From NCBI RefSeq assembly GCF_027789125.1, contig NZ_JAQFVF010000078.1, positions 1-41,258 of the forward strand: 41,258 nucleotides of DNA, given 5' to 3'. Under the pieces are notes generated by a model. That model was not told the origin of the DNA, searched no databases, and was given only the letters and a program-made list of their open reading frames with translations. This stretch comes from Paenibacillus aestuarii. GTDB lineage: Bacteria > Bacillota > Bacilli > Paenibacillales > NBRC-103111. Within the stretch, counting starts at the first letter, position 1. The number at the start of each line of letters is the position of its first letter. A program made the translations under genes and the position numbers. Shown here one piece after another: positions 15,947 through 24,391 of this stretch.

Positions 15947-17401
15947 ATGAGAAAAGGGAACAAAGCCGCCAAGATCCTGCAGCCTTCGTCAACCGCACGC
16001 AAACGGGCGCTCAAGACCAAAGCCACAGTCAAGCTGCGGCGGGGAATGGGGAAACGGAAGCCGATCCAGCGTCATGGCATCAAGGCCCGGTATAAGAGAA
16101 AGAGAGGACTGAGACTGCGGCGCAGACGCGGTGTCCTCATGCCAAGACGGAGAAGAGGCCGACGGTTCCGCTATCTGAGGTGGTTAAAACTACGGAGAAG
16201 AAGGCGCCTTCTGCGCAGAAGATTGCGGATGGACATCCCCGTTCCGCCACAGGACCCGCCAGACCCTTATACGGCAGCTGTGCCGGGACTCAACCTGATA
16301 GGCTACATTCGCACAGAAATCGGTCTGGGGGAAGCGAGCCGGTTAATGGCCAAAGCTTTAGAGGCGGCCGACCTGCCTTTTGGCATCGTGAATTTCGCCG
16401 ATCCAGGGGCGGCACTTGACAGAAATGAGGACATGTCATGGGCGCATAAAGAACTGAACGATAACCCATATAAAGTGAATCTCTTCCATTTAAATGCCCC
16501 GAACTTGCGGGCTGCTTACGATCATCCGTTCCATCCGCTTGGCAGAGATCTGTTCCACAATCGCTTCAATATCGGCTATTGGGCTTGGGAGCTGCCTGAG
16601 CTCCCGGAAACATGGTGCAACAGCTTCGAGCTTGTCAATGAGGTATGGGCCCCATCACAATTTGTTGTGAACGCTGTGCAGCAGAAATCTCCGCATCCCG
16701 TCATCCACATTCCGCATGCGGTCCATGTGGCGAATTCGAAAGCCGTGGACCGCCGGGCATTCGGCTTGCCGGAAGGCCCGTTCCTCTTCTTGGCCATGTA
16801 CGACACGCACAGCTTGAAGGAGCGAATGAACCCGCAGGGAGCCATTCATGCTTTTAAACGGGCCTTTTCGGCGAAAAACCGCTCCGTCGGTCTGGTCATT
16901 AAAGTGAACAATCCCCAATCAAACCCCGGAGATATCGAGTGGCTCAAGCAGCAATGCGCCGATTATGGCAACATTTATTTGATAGCCGAGATATTAGGCC
17001 GCCAACAGGTGGATTTGCTCCTCAACTCGACAGATTGCTTCGTCTCCTTGCATCGCTCGGAAGGATTTGGCCTCGTGTTGGCGGAGGCGATGCATTTGGG
17101 CAAGCCGGTTATCGGCACGAACTGGTCGGGCAATACGGATTTCATGAACGCAGGGAACTCCTGCCCTGTGAATTACAGCCTAGTTCCTGTCGGCAAGGAC
17201 ATCGGACCGTATCAGGCGCACCAGCTATGGGCTGATCCGGATGAGGACCACGCTGCAGCGTACATGCGCTTGTTAGTTCGGGATCCGGGCTGGAGAGCGT
17301 CGATCGCCCAGAACGGCAAACATACGATCCATGCCGAATATTCGCCGGCCGTCGTTGGCCAGAGAGTGCGGGATCGCTTGACGGAGCTTGGCCAGTTGTA
17401 G
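15947..17401 (+). CDS. GT4-family glycosyltransferase with Arg-rich N-terminal extension
   Basis: A 484-aa protein with AAAGGAG before the ATG. Residues 1-94 are an extremely basic, low-complexity extension with stretches such as RRRRGRRFRYLR and RRRRRLLRRRLR. A short Pro-rich hinge (IPVPPQDPPDPY) follows, then a GT-B glycosyltransferase from about residue 107: LNLIGYIRTEIGLGEASRL, NIGYWAWELPELP, NEVWAPSQFV and the E-x7-E motif SEGFGLVLAEAM with GKPVIGTNWSGN. Such extensions could bind DNA, RNA or anionic polymer, but tails on sibling enzymes of other folds favour a shared localisation role. It is monocistronic, with a terminator after it. Confidence 0.85.
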   Translation: MRKGNKAAKILQPSSTARKRALKTKATVKLRRGMGKRKPIQRHGIKARYKRKRGLRLRRRRGVLMPRRRRGRRFRYLRWLKLRRRRRLLRRRLRMDIPVPPQDPPDPYTAAVPGLNLIGYIRTEIGLGEASRLMAKALEAADLPFGIVNFADPGAALDRNEDMSWAHKELNDNPYKVNLFHLNAPNLRAAYDHPFHPLGRDLFHNRFNIGYWAWELPELPETWCNSFELVNEVWAPSQFVVNAVQQKSPHPVIHIPHAVHVANSKAVDRRAFGLPEGPFLFLAMYDTHSLKERMNPQGAIHAFKRAFSAKNRSVGLVIKVNNPQSNPGDIEWLKQQCADYGNIYLIAEILGRQQVDLLLNSTDCFVSLHRSEGFGLVLAEAMHLGKPVIGTNWSGNTDFMNAGNSCPVNYSLVPVGKDIGPYQAHQLWADPDEDHAAAYMRLLVRDPGWRASIAQNGKHTIHAEYSPAVVGQRVRDRLTELGQL

Positions 17402-17412
17402 GCAAGCGAATA

Positions 17413-17455
17413 AAAAGCGCAGGAAACGTTCGCCAGCCGGCGATCCTGCGCTTTT
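17413..17455. terminator. Bidirectional intrinsic terminator
   Basis: AAAAGCGCAGGA pairs with TCCTGCGCTTTT, with an inner stem (CGCC/GGCG), and is flanked by A- and T-runs. It sits between the convergent GT4 and sulP genes. Confidence 0.88.
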
Positions 17456-17458
17456 GTT

Positions 17459-18886
17459 TTATTTCGTCGCGTATGTAACGGTTTCACGTCTGAAATGAAT
17501 CGCAACATCTTTTCTGTTATTTTTCAATTTCTCCTCAATCCGCTTCAGAATCAGGGACGACGTATGGTCGGTGACATGCGCGCCTGTCAGATCCAGTGTG
17601 AGCTTGCGGTAATTGCCGTTCACTTCAATGTTCTCCAGCAATTCATTGGCGCTCAAGAAGAATAAGGGTCCGCGTATCCGGATAATGTGCTCGTGGCCGG
17701 TTTGCTCCTTGATCACCTCGACCCGCGAGGCTGACTTGTACGCATAGATGAGGGCGCTAAGGAGGACGCCGAGCAGAACGCCGATCGCCAGGTCGTGCGT
17801 ATAGACCACGACAGCGACGGTAGCGAACATGACGAAAACTTCATTCTTCGGCAGTTTGGGTATCTGCTTCAAATAGTTCCAGTCAAAAATCTCGTAGCAG
17901 ACCATCATCATCACACCGACAAGCGCAGCCATCGGAATCAGGCTGACATACCGGCCGAACAGCTGAATCAGAAGCAGCAAGGATACTGCAGCTGTCAGCG
18001 TTGAGATCCGTCCCCGTCCGCCGAGCTTCACATTTATAGCCGATTCCGCGACAAGCGCGCAGCCGGCCATGCCGCCGAAGAAGCCGGTGACGATGTTGGC
18101 GATGCCTTGCCCGCGGATTTCTTTGTCCCGGCTTGTTCGGGTATGTGTCATATCATCGACGATGGCCTGTGTAAGCAGTGTCTCGGAATAGCCGACGATA
18201 GCTAGAGAGAGTGCATATGGGAGAATAATCCATAACGTTTCCAAGGTGAAAGGAATATTCGGGATTAGAAAATTTGGCAAGGATGGAGTAATTTCGGCAA
18301 CTTGTCCAACGGTGCGAATCGGCAGGTCCCAGATCAGCGAAATGATCATCATCGCAATCACGGCAATCAGCGGTGAAGGGATTTTTTTGGTCAAGCGCGG
18401 GAACGTGTAAATGATGACCAGCGTACCGGCAACCATCGCATACATCGGCCATGATTCTCCTTGAAAGTTGCGCAGCTGCGCAACGAAAATCAGGATCGCC
18501 AGCGCGTTGATAAAGCCGGTGATGACCGCGTGCGGGACGAAGTTCATCAGCTTGCCTAGCTTACATACGCCCATGAGCAGCTGAATGATCCCGGTGAGAA
18601 TCGTCGCAGCGAATAAATACTGGATGCCGTGCTCTGTGACGAGCGAGATCATCAGGACCGCCATGGAACCGGCCGCAGCGGAAATCATGCCGGGCCTGCC
18701 GCCGAAGATAGTGATCAGAAGCAGGATGCAGATGGATGAATAAATACCGACCATCGGGTTAACGCCAGCGATAAAGGAAAAAGAAATAGAGTCTGGAATC
18801 AGGGCGAGCGTAGCCGTAACTCCCGCCAACACCTCCGCACGAAGGGGACTCCCTCCGAGCACGGGGGTTTTCAGCAAATTTAACAA
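17459..18886 (-). CDS. SulP-family anion transporter with STAS domain
   Basis: A 475-aa inner-membrane protein, probably moving sulfate or bicarbonate. It starts TTG at 18886 behind AGAGGAGG. About 11-14 hydrophobic segments fill residues 15-370, with family motifs such as ALIPDSISFSFIAGVNPMVGIYSS, RGQGIANIVTGFFGGMAG and GRGRISTL. A STAS domain follows at about 385-475 (IRGPLFFLSANELLENI, LDLTGAHVTDHTSSL). A TATAAT on the minus strand (18925-18930) could be the -10 box, but the -35 is poor. Substrate cannot be fixed from sequence. It has no obvious functional link to the glycan genes. Confidence 0.93.
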   Translation of the reverse strand: MLNLLKTPVLGGSPLRAEVLAGVTATLALIPDSISFSFIAGVNPMVGIYSSICILLLITIFGGRPGMISAAAGSMAVLMISLVTEHGIQYLFAATILTGIIQLLMGVCKLGKLMNFVPHAVITGFINALAILIFVAQLRNFQGESWPMYAMVAGTLVIIYTFPRLTKKIPSPLIAVIAMMIISLIWDLPIRTVGQVAEITPSLPNFLIPNIPFTLETLWIILPYALSLAIVGYSETLLTQAIVDDMTHTRTSRDKEIRGQGIANIVTGFFGGMAGCALVAESAINVKLGGRGRISTLTAAVSLLLLIQLFGRYVSLIPMAALVGVMMMVCYEIFDWNYLKQIPKLPKNEVFVMFATVAVVVYTHDLAIGVLLGVLLSALIYAYKSASRVEVIKEQTGHEHIIRIRGPLFFLSANELLENIEVNGNYRKLTLDLTGAHVTDHTSSLILKRIEEKLKNNRKDVAIHFRRETVTYATK

Positions 18887-19231
18887 GCAGGAACCTCCTC
18901 TTTGAACATGGATTAACTTTGCTCATTATATCAGATCTTTGGCGGTGGTTCTCTCTATTCATTGGTTCCTGTTACACATGACAATACTGTGCGTGCGCTC
19001 CATAATCCTCCTCCGAACCTATCGGAGAGTACGGTCAAAAATGAAAGTCTCTATATATTATGAGATTTTCCGGAAGATGGCATGTACACGTATCTATAAA
19101 ATGGCAGGGATAGATGTCCTATTTTTGTGGATTAGCGGTCAGGGCTTAAACAAATGCCGTGCCCTTCGGGATGGATGTACATAAAATGGGAACGAAACGA
19201 ATGCATATCCATCCGGGAGGGTGTGAGTATC
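18887..19231. other. Divergent intergenic region (sulP / GT2 operon)
   Basis: A 345-bp gap carrying the promoters of sulP (possible TATAAT, minus strand 18925-18930) and of the 12-gene rightward operon. I cannot identify a convincing promoter for the operon. The open frames here (18939-19184 plus strand, 18759-18962 minus strand) have no homology signal or ribosome site. Confidence 0.4.
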
Positions 19232-20047
19232 TTGCAGCGAGGCAAACGAAAGCTAGTGAAACCAAGAAGGAGATCGAAGCCAGTTGCCAAACCAATCAAA
19301 CCGGTAACGGTTCCTGGCACACCGAAAGTGTCTGTCGTGATCCCGGCGATGAATGAACGCAGAACGATCGCTTCGGTTATTCGTCAAGCCCGGAGGGTTC
19401 ATCCAGCTACAGAAGTGATCGTCGTTGTGAACGGTTCGACGGATGGAACGGAGCTCATCGCCAGACGCTCGGGAGCCCGGGTCATCGCTTACGAAGAAGC
19501 GCTGGGCCATGATGTCGGGCGGGGAATCGGCGCCTTGCAGGCGAGGGGCAGCGTTCTGCTCTTCCTTGATGCCGATATCGTCATTCCGGCCAGGGAGCTG
19601 AGGCCCTTTATTTATGCCATTGACCGAGGCGTCGATGTGGCGCTGAACAGCTATATGGGCATTACCCGCACGCATGAGGTGCATCCCGTCGTTTTAGCGA
19701 AACATGCCTTGAATTTTGCCATGTCCCGGCCGGACTTGCGGGGGGCGTCCATGACGACGATTCCACATGCGATGAGCCGCAAAGCGCTCGATGTGATAGG
19801 GGCTGGACACTTGGCTGTGCCGCCTTTGGCGCAGATGATTGCGCTTCGCAGCGGGCTTGACGTTCATAAGGTGCATGAAGTTGGCGTCGGCCGGTTGAAT
19901 CCGCGTAAGCGGAGAGCCTATAAGGTAGACCCGCTGCGCAATCTCATTATCGGTGATCATCTCGAGGCGATGGAGCGGTTGCTGAAAGAGACGAACGAGC
20001 GGGGCCAGCAGACCGATTTATCCCGGGATCGATCTTTTGTGGGGTGA
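19232..20047 (+). CDS. GT2-family glycosyltransferase with basic N-terminus (tandem copy 1)
   Basis: A 271-aa protein. TTG at 19232 follows GGGAGGGTGTGAG and gives MQRGKRKLVKPRRRSKPV; the ATG at 19154 lacks a ribosome site. Residues 1-30 are Lys/Arg/Pro-rich. The GT-A domain begins VSVVIPAMNERRTIASVI and has VVVNGSTDGT and the DxD metal motif LFLDADI (113-115). The remainder is highly similar to the next gene (GHDVGR.IGA, AIDRG.DVALN, RPDLR..SMT.IPH..SRKA, LIIGDHLEAM). It lacks the roughly 70-residue spacer that the next gene has between tail and catalytic domain. First gene of the long operon. Confidence 0.86.
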   Translation: MQRGKRKLVKPRRRSKPVAKPIKPVTVPGTPKVSVVIPAMNERRTIASVIRQARRVHPATEVIVVVNGSTDGTELIARRSGARVIAYEEALGHDVGRGIGALQARGSVLLFLDADIVIPARELRPFIYAIDRGVDVALNSYMGITRTHEVHPVVLAKHALNFAMSRPDLRGASMTTIPHAMSRKALDVIGAGHLAVPPLAQMIALRSGLDVHKVHEVGVGRLNPRKRRAYKVDPLRNLIIGDHLEAMERLLKETNERGQQTDLSRDRSFVG

Positions 20048-20051
20048 AGAA

Positions 20052-21128
20052 ATGATACGACGAAAGGCTGTAATACGGAAAAGTATTCGTAAATACCCGT
20101 TAAGGAAGCGCAAAGCGCGAACGCTCCGCCGCCGAATGGCCAAACCGTCTCCGCAGTGGACTTCACTCATTCGGCGGGCTGGAAGCAGGTATGCGCTCGA
20201 TCATCCGCTGACTGAAGGCCAGGATGCCCAGGCATACGTCAACTCGCTTTGGTACGGCTGCTACATCAGCGAAGGAAAGCGAATTCCGAACGCGCAATAT
20301 GAAGCTTGCGCCGACGCGTTCTTGGAAGGCTATTGCTCGCAGCTCGGTATGGCAAAGCCGGATTGGGCGCTCATGCCGACTAACCAAAGCATCGCTGCCG
20401 TCGTCACCGCCTTCAATGAGGAGAAGACGATCGAAAGCGTATTAAACCAGCTGCAACGCATGCCGGTGCGGGAAATCATCGTGGTGGTGAACGGTTCCAC
20501 CGACAGCAGCTTTGCACTGGCGAGGCGGAGTCCTCGCGCAACCGTTGTTCATTATCCGAATTCACTCGGACATGATGTCGGGCGTTCCATTGGCGCCAAA
20601 CTGTCCAGCAGCGATATGGTGCTGTTCATCGATGGCGACATTCCGATCAAGGTGGAGCAGCTTGTGCCTTTCATTCGCGCGATCGACCGAGGCGCTGATG
20701 TCGCACTGAACGATATGACGCCGCATATCGGCCCTTTCTTCACTCGCGACGGTGTGACGATTATGAAGGAGTTCCTCAATTTCGTCCAGGGACGGCCGGA
20801 TTTGAAGTCCAACTCTATGACGGCCATTCCGCATATCCTTTCGCGCAAAGCGATTACACAGATCGGAGCGGCCAACCTGGTCGTACCGCCGAAAGCGCAG
20901 TCTCTGGCTATCGAGCTGGGGCTTGTGGTTTGCGCGCCGGGCAGTGTCGATGTCATTAAAGGGAATAAAGTAACACGTTTCAATACCGGCGTTGCCAATC
21001 CAGTCTCAAACATGATCATCGGCGATCATCTGGAGGCTGTGGATACGTTGCTGAAGCGGCACGCCAGCCGGCTCAAATATAAAGATGTCATGCGGAAGCG
21101 GGCTAAGCTACAAGGGGGGACGACATGA
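20052..21128 (+). CDS. GT2-family glycosyltransferase with basic N-terminus (tandem copy 2)
   Basis: A 358-aa protein with ATG at 20052, four bases after the previous stop, and GGGGTGAAG as ribosome site. Residues 1-33 are a basic tail (about half Arg/Lys). Residues 50-105 form a short extra domain (AYVNSLWYGCYISEGKR, YEACADAFLEGYCSQLG) not in copy 1. The GT2 domain follows: IAAVVTAFNEEKTIESVL, VVVNGSTD and LFIDGDI (DxD at 194-196). The GT2 part is a clear paralogue of the upstream gene. It overlaps the next gene by four bases (ATGA). Confidence 0.86.
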   Translation: MIRRKAVIRKSIRKYPLRKRKARTLRRRMAKPSPQWTSLIRRAGSRYALDHPLTEGQDAQAYVNSLWYGCYISEGKRIPNAQYEACADAFLEGYCSQLGMAKPDWALMPTNQSIAAVVTAFNEEKTIESVLNQLQRMPVREIIVVVNGSTDSSFALARRSPRATVVHYPNSLGHDVGRSIGAKLSSSDMVLFIDGDIPIKVEQLVPFIRAIDRGADVALNDMTPHIGPFFTRDGVTIMKEFLNFVQGRPDLKSNSMTAIPHILSRKAITQIGAANLVVPPKAQSLAIELGLVVCAPGSVDVIKGNKVTRFNTGVANPVSNMIIGDHLEAVDTLLKRHASRLKYKDVMRKRAKLQGGTT

Positions 21129-21853
21129 ACGGAACAAGCATTATCATCCCAACCTATAACGAAAAAACGCTGCTGATGGATTGTCTATTTTCCATCCGTC
21201 AACATACGTATACCCCTTATGAAATCATCGTAGTCGATAACGGTTCGACGGACGGTACGCTGGAGGAACTGCTTAGACAAGGGGTTCCCTTTGTCTCCTT
21301 TGCCGACAACCGTGGCTTCCCGGCAGCGTGTAACGCTGGCATGAAGCTAGCTCGGGGCAGCACGGTGCTTCTATTGAATAACGACGTGCTGCTGACGCCG
21401 CACTGGTTAACCAATATGCTGGAGTGTCTGCATTTCGGTATGAATGTCGGCATGGTCGGTCCGATGACCAACTACGCCAGCGGGAGGCAGAAGATCAAGG
21501 AAAACTACACAACGATGGAAGAAATGATAGCCAAATACAATGTGGGAAAAAAAGGAACATATACCGAAGTTCAGCGTCTCATCGGCTTCTGCCTGCTCTT
21601 CAAGCGCGAGGTCATGGAACGCATCGGCCTGCTGGACGAACGCTTTAGCCCGGGACATTACGAAGATGACGATTATTGCTACCGGGCTAGAAAAGCCGGG
21701 TACCGGCTCATGATGGCGGAAGATACGTTCATCTACCACCATGGCAGTGCAAGCTTCGGCAAGAAGAGTTCTGATGAGTTCCGGGCTATTGTGGAACGCT
21801 CGCGCCAGCTTTTTATCGAAAAATGGGGCGTCGATCCCCAGAAGTTTATTTAA
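21125..21853 (+). CDS. GT2-family glycosyltransferase
   Basis: A 242-aa single-domain GT-A enzyme of the rhamnosyltransferase-like GT2 group: TSIIIPTYNEKTLLMDCLFSI, EIIVVDNGSTDGT, ADNRGFPAACNAGMKLARG, LLLNNDVLLTPHWL (Asn-Asn-Asp at about 86-88 in the DxD position), LIGFCLLFKREVMERIGLLD and HYEDDDYCYRARKAGY (catalytic acidic cluster). It lacks the basic tail of its neighbours. Its catalytic domain is closely similar to that of the GT2 gene at 28609. Start overlaps the previous stop, so it is translationally coupled. Confidence 0.9.
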   Translation: MNGTSIIIPTYNEKTLLMDCLFSIRQHTYTPYEIIVVDNGSTDGTLEELLRQGVPFVSFADNRGFPAACNAGMKLARGSTVLLLNNDVLLTPHWLTNMLECLHFGMNVGMVGPMTNYASGRQKIKENYTTMEEMIAKYNVGKKGTYTEVQRLIGFCLLFKREVMERIGLLDERFSPGHYEDDDYCYRARKAGYRLMMAEDTFIYHHGSASFGKKSSDEFRAIVERSRQLFIEKWGVDPQKFI

Positions 21854-21874
21854 AGAGGAAAGGATGGCGTTGTT

Positions 21875-22618
21875 ATGAAGGGAGTCATTCTTGCAGGGGG
21901 AACAGGAACACGCCTTCGCCCCTTGACGAAGATGATCAACAAACACCTTCTTCCCGTAGGGAAATACCCCATGGTGTATTATGCCGTTGAAAAGCTGCGC
22001 ACAGCGGGCATTACCGATATTTTGCTCGTCACCGGTAAGCATTCAGCTTCTTTATATACGGATTTCTTGGGCAGTGGCAAAGACTGGGGCGTCAAGATCG
22101 CCTACAAAATCCAGGAAGAAGCCGGCGGCATTGCTGAAGCCCTCGAACTGGCGGAGAGCTTCGTGCACCCTGGCGAGAAGCTGCTCGTGCTGCTTGGCGA
22201 TAATTTATTCGAAGATTCGCTGGCGCCTTACGTCAAAGAGTTTGCCAATCAGCCTGAGGGGGCGAAAGTGTTCCTGAAGGAAGTCGAGGATCCGAGACGC
22301 TATGGGGTTCCCGTGATGGACGGAGCGCTCATCAAACGGATCGAGGAGAAGCCCGAGCAGCCGCAATCCAATTACTGCGTGACCGGCATTTATATGTACG
22401 ATGCGTCCGTCTTCAGTATGATCCAAGCGATCGAGCCTTCGGCACGCGGAGAGATGGAGATTACGGATGTTAACAATTTGTATGCGAGCAAAGGACTTTT
22501 GAGCTATCACTTGTTGAACGGCTGGTGGATCGACGCTGGAACGTTCCCTTCGTGGTATGAAGCGACAGACCGGCTGCGCGAGTATTCCGGACCTTCATTG
22601 CCCGGTGATGGAAAGTGA
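21875..22618 (+). CDS. spsI: Glucose-1-phosphate thymidylyltransferase, SpsI-like short form
   Basis: A 247-aa nucleotidyltransferase joining a sugar-1-phosphate to dTTP, the first step to dTDP-deoxysugars. It has MKGVILAGGTGTRLRPLTKMINKHLLP (G-x-G-T-R-x-R-P), VLLGDNLFED, VEDPRRYGVPV, EEKP, NYCVTGIYMYD and WWIDAGTFPSW. At 247 aa it matches B. subtilis SpsI (spore coat polysaccharide) and is shorter than typical RmlA (about 290 aa). SpsK- and SpsL-like genes follow, supporting the assignment. Its product would feed the downstream dTDP-sugar enzymes. Confidence 0.88.
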   Translation: MKGVILAGGTGTRLRPLTKMINKHLLPVGKYPMVYYAVEKLRTAGITDILLVTGKHSASLYTDFLGSGKDWGVKIAYKIQEEAGGIAEALELAESFVHPGEKLLVLLGDNLFEDSLAPYVKEFANQPEGAKVFLKEVEDPRRYGVPVMDGALIKRIEEKPEQPQSNYCVTGIYMYDASVFSMIQAIEPSARGEMEITDVNNLYASKGLLSYHLLNGWWIDAGTFPSWYEATDRLREYSGPSLPGDGK

Positions 22619-23826
22619 AGTCGTACGATTATGTCATCATCGGGGCTGGCATCATTGGTCTGACGATTGCCCGTGAATTGAAGAAAAGGGAGCCGAACTG
22701 CTCCGTGTGCATACTGGAAAAAGAAGGCGATGTCGCTGCCCACGCCAGCGGGCGCAACAGCGGTGTGCTCCATGCCGGATTCTATTACACGGCGAACAGC
22801 CTGAAAGCCAAGTTCACCAAAGAAGGTAATCAGGCGATGCGCGCTTACTGCAAGCAATATGGCCTGCATTTGAATGAATGCGGCAAGCTGGTTGTGGCCA
22901 AGGATGCTTCAGAGCTGGCCGGTCTGGATGAGCTGAAACGCCGGGCAGATGTGAATGGCGTGGAATTGATCTGGGTCGAGGAAGCGGATATCCATAAGAT
23001 CGACCCGAACGCCAAGACATTCATGCGGGCGCTCTATTCGCCGACAACGGCGTCGGTCGACCCGATGGAAGTATGCCAAATGCTGAAGCATGAGAACATG
23101 GCTTGCGGCGTTGAGTTCTATTTTCATACGAAATATCGCAAGCATCAAGACGGCCTCGTCGTTACGACTCAGGGCACATACCCCTATAGGTATCTGATCA
23201 ATGCCGCCGGGCTCTATGCGGACAGCATCGCGCATGACTTCGGGTTTGGGATGAATTATACAATAATCCCCTTCAAAGGAATTTATTTAAAATACACCAA
23301 AAACAAAACCGATGTGAAGACCAACATCTACCCAGTCCCCAACCTTGGCAATCCGTTCCTCGGTGTACATTACACGAAAACCGTGGACGGCAGCATCAAA
23401 ATCGGGCCGACGGCGATTCCGGCGTTTTGGCGGGAAAATTATCAAGGCCTGCACGGATTCAGTCTCAAAGAATTTCTACAAATCGTAGGTTACGAAGCCA
23501 AATTGTTCATCACGAATTCGTTTCACTTTCGGCGACTTGCGCTGGAAGAGATGAAAAAATATATAAAGGCTTATTTTATCAGCCTTGGCATGAGCATGGT
23601 TCGGGCCATCGATCCGAAGGGATTCGGCCACTTCTTGCGGCCGGGCATACGGGCGCAGCTGCTCGATACAAGGACGCTGGAGCTGGTGCAAGACTTCGTC
23701 ATCGAGGGAGATGACCGCTCCATGCATGTGCTTAACGCGGTGTCGCCGGCGTTCACCTGTTCGATGCCTTTTGCCGCCTATGTTGTCGATCAGATCAAGA
23801 AGCAGCGAGGAGGAGCCGATACATGA
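22615..23826 (+). CDS. FAD-dependent oxidoreductase, L-2-hydroxyglutarate oxidase-like
   Basis: A 403-aa flavoprotein of the DAO/LhgO family. The GTG start overlaps the preceding stop (GTGA). Motifs are YDYVIIGAGIIGLTIAREL (FAD fold), HASGRNSGVLHAGFYYT (close to LhgO), RYLINAAGLYADSIA, PFKGIYLKY and GPTAIPAFWRENY. The usual LhgO reaction is L-2-hydroxyglutarate to 2-oxoglutarate. Its coupled position inside a dTDP-sugar pathway instead suggests oxidation of a hydroxy acid or sugar-derived alcohol, which is inference. It is predicted to be cytoplasmic or peripherally membrane-bound. Confidence 0.85.
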   Translation: MKSYDYVIIGAGIIGLTIARELKKREPNCSVCILEKEGDVAAHASGRNSGVLHAGFYYTANSLKAKFTKEGNQAMRAYCKQYGLHLNECGKLVVAKDASELAGLDELKRRADVNGVELIWVEEADIHKIDPNAKTFMRALYSPTTASVDPMEVCQMLKHENMACGVEFYFHTKYRKHQDGLVVTTQGTYPYRYLINAAGLYADSIAHDFGFGMNYTIIPFKGIYLKYTKNKTDVKTNIYPVPNLGNPFLGVHYTKTVDGSIKIGPTAIPAFWRENYQGLHGFSLKEFLQIVGYEAKLFITNSFHFRRLALEEMKKYIKAYFISLGMSMVRAIDPKGFGHFLRPGIRAQLLDTRTLELVQDFVIEGDDRSMHVLNAVSPAFTCSMPFAAYVVDQIKKQRGGADT

Positions 23827-24377
23827 AAGTTATAACAACCAAGCTGCCGGAAGTCGTCGTATTGGAACCCAAAGCGTATGGCGACCATCGTGGCTTTTTC
23901 ATGGAAAGCTATAACCGGCAATTGTTAGCGCAATTCGGGATACATCACGAGTTCGTGCAAGATAACCATTCGCTCTCCGTGGAAGCGGGGACGCTGCGGG
24001 GGCTGCATTATCAACTGGCGCCAAAAGCGCAGACCAAGCTCGTTCGGGTGCTGGCAGGCGCGGTGTACGACGTGGTCGTCGATGTTCGCCAAGGCTCACC
24101 CCGGTTCGGCCAGTGGGTAGGCGTTATTTTGAGCGCTGAAAATAAACGGCAAATCCTGGTCCCGCAAGGCTTCGCCCATGGGATCTGCACGCTCGTCGCA
24201 AATACGGAGCTAATGTATAAGGTCGATCAGTATTATTCGCCGGAGCATGACCGGGGCATTCTTTGGAACGATCCGGAGCTCGCCATCGATTGGCCGGTAT
24301 CGGCCCCCGTGCTTTCGGATAAGGATCGGCAGCAGCCGCCGCTTCGGCAGGCTGAACTTAATTTTGTGTACGAATGA
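23823..24377 (+). CDS. rfbC: dTDP-4-dehydrorhamnose 3,5-epimerase (RmlC/SpsL-like)
   Basis: A 184-aa cupin epimerase of full family length. Motifs are the N-terminal LEPKAYGDHRGFFMESYN, FVQDNHSLS, GTLRGLHYQ (catalytic His region), KLVRVLAGAVYDVVVDVR, RQILVPQGFAHGICTL, the YKVDQYYSPEHDRGILWNDPE block and IDWP near the end. It epimerises C3 and C5 of dTDP-4-keto-6-deoxyglucose. The start overlaps the previous stop (ATGA). The B. subtilis counterpart in spore polysaccharide is SpsL. Confidence 0.94.
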   Translation: MKVITTKLPEVVVLEPKAYGDHRGFFMESYNRQLLAQFGIHHEFVQDNHSLSVEAGTLRGLHYQLAPKAQTKLVRVLAGAVYDVVVDVRQGSPRFGQWVGVILSAENKRQILVPQGFAHGICTLVANTELMYKVDQYYSPEHDRGILWNDPELAIDWPVSAPVLSDKDRQQPPLRQAELNFVYE

Positions 24378-24391
24378 GGAGGAATACCATC

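Noticed and set aside
18939..19184. 81-codon open frame between sulP and the GT2 operon
   Set aside because: No ribosome site and no hydrophobic or domain pattern beyond chance; overlaps the expected promoter region.
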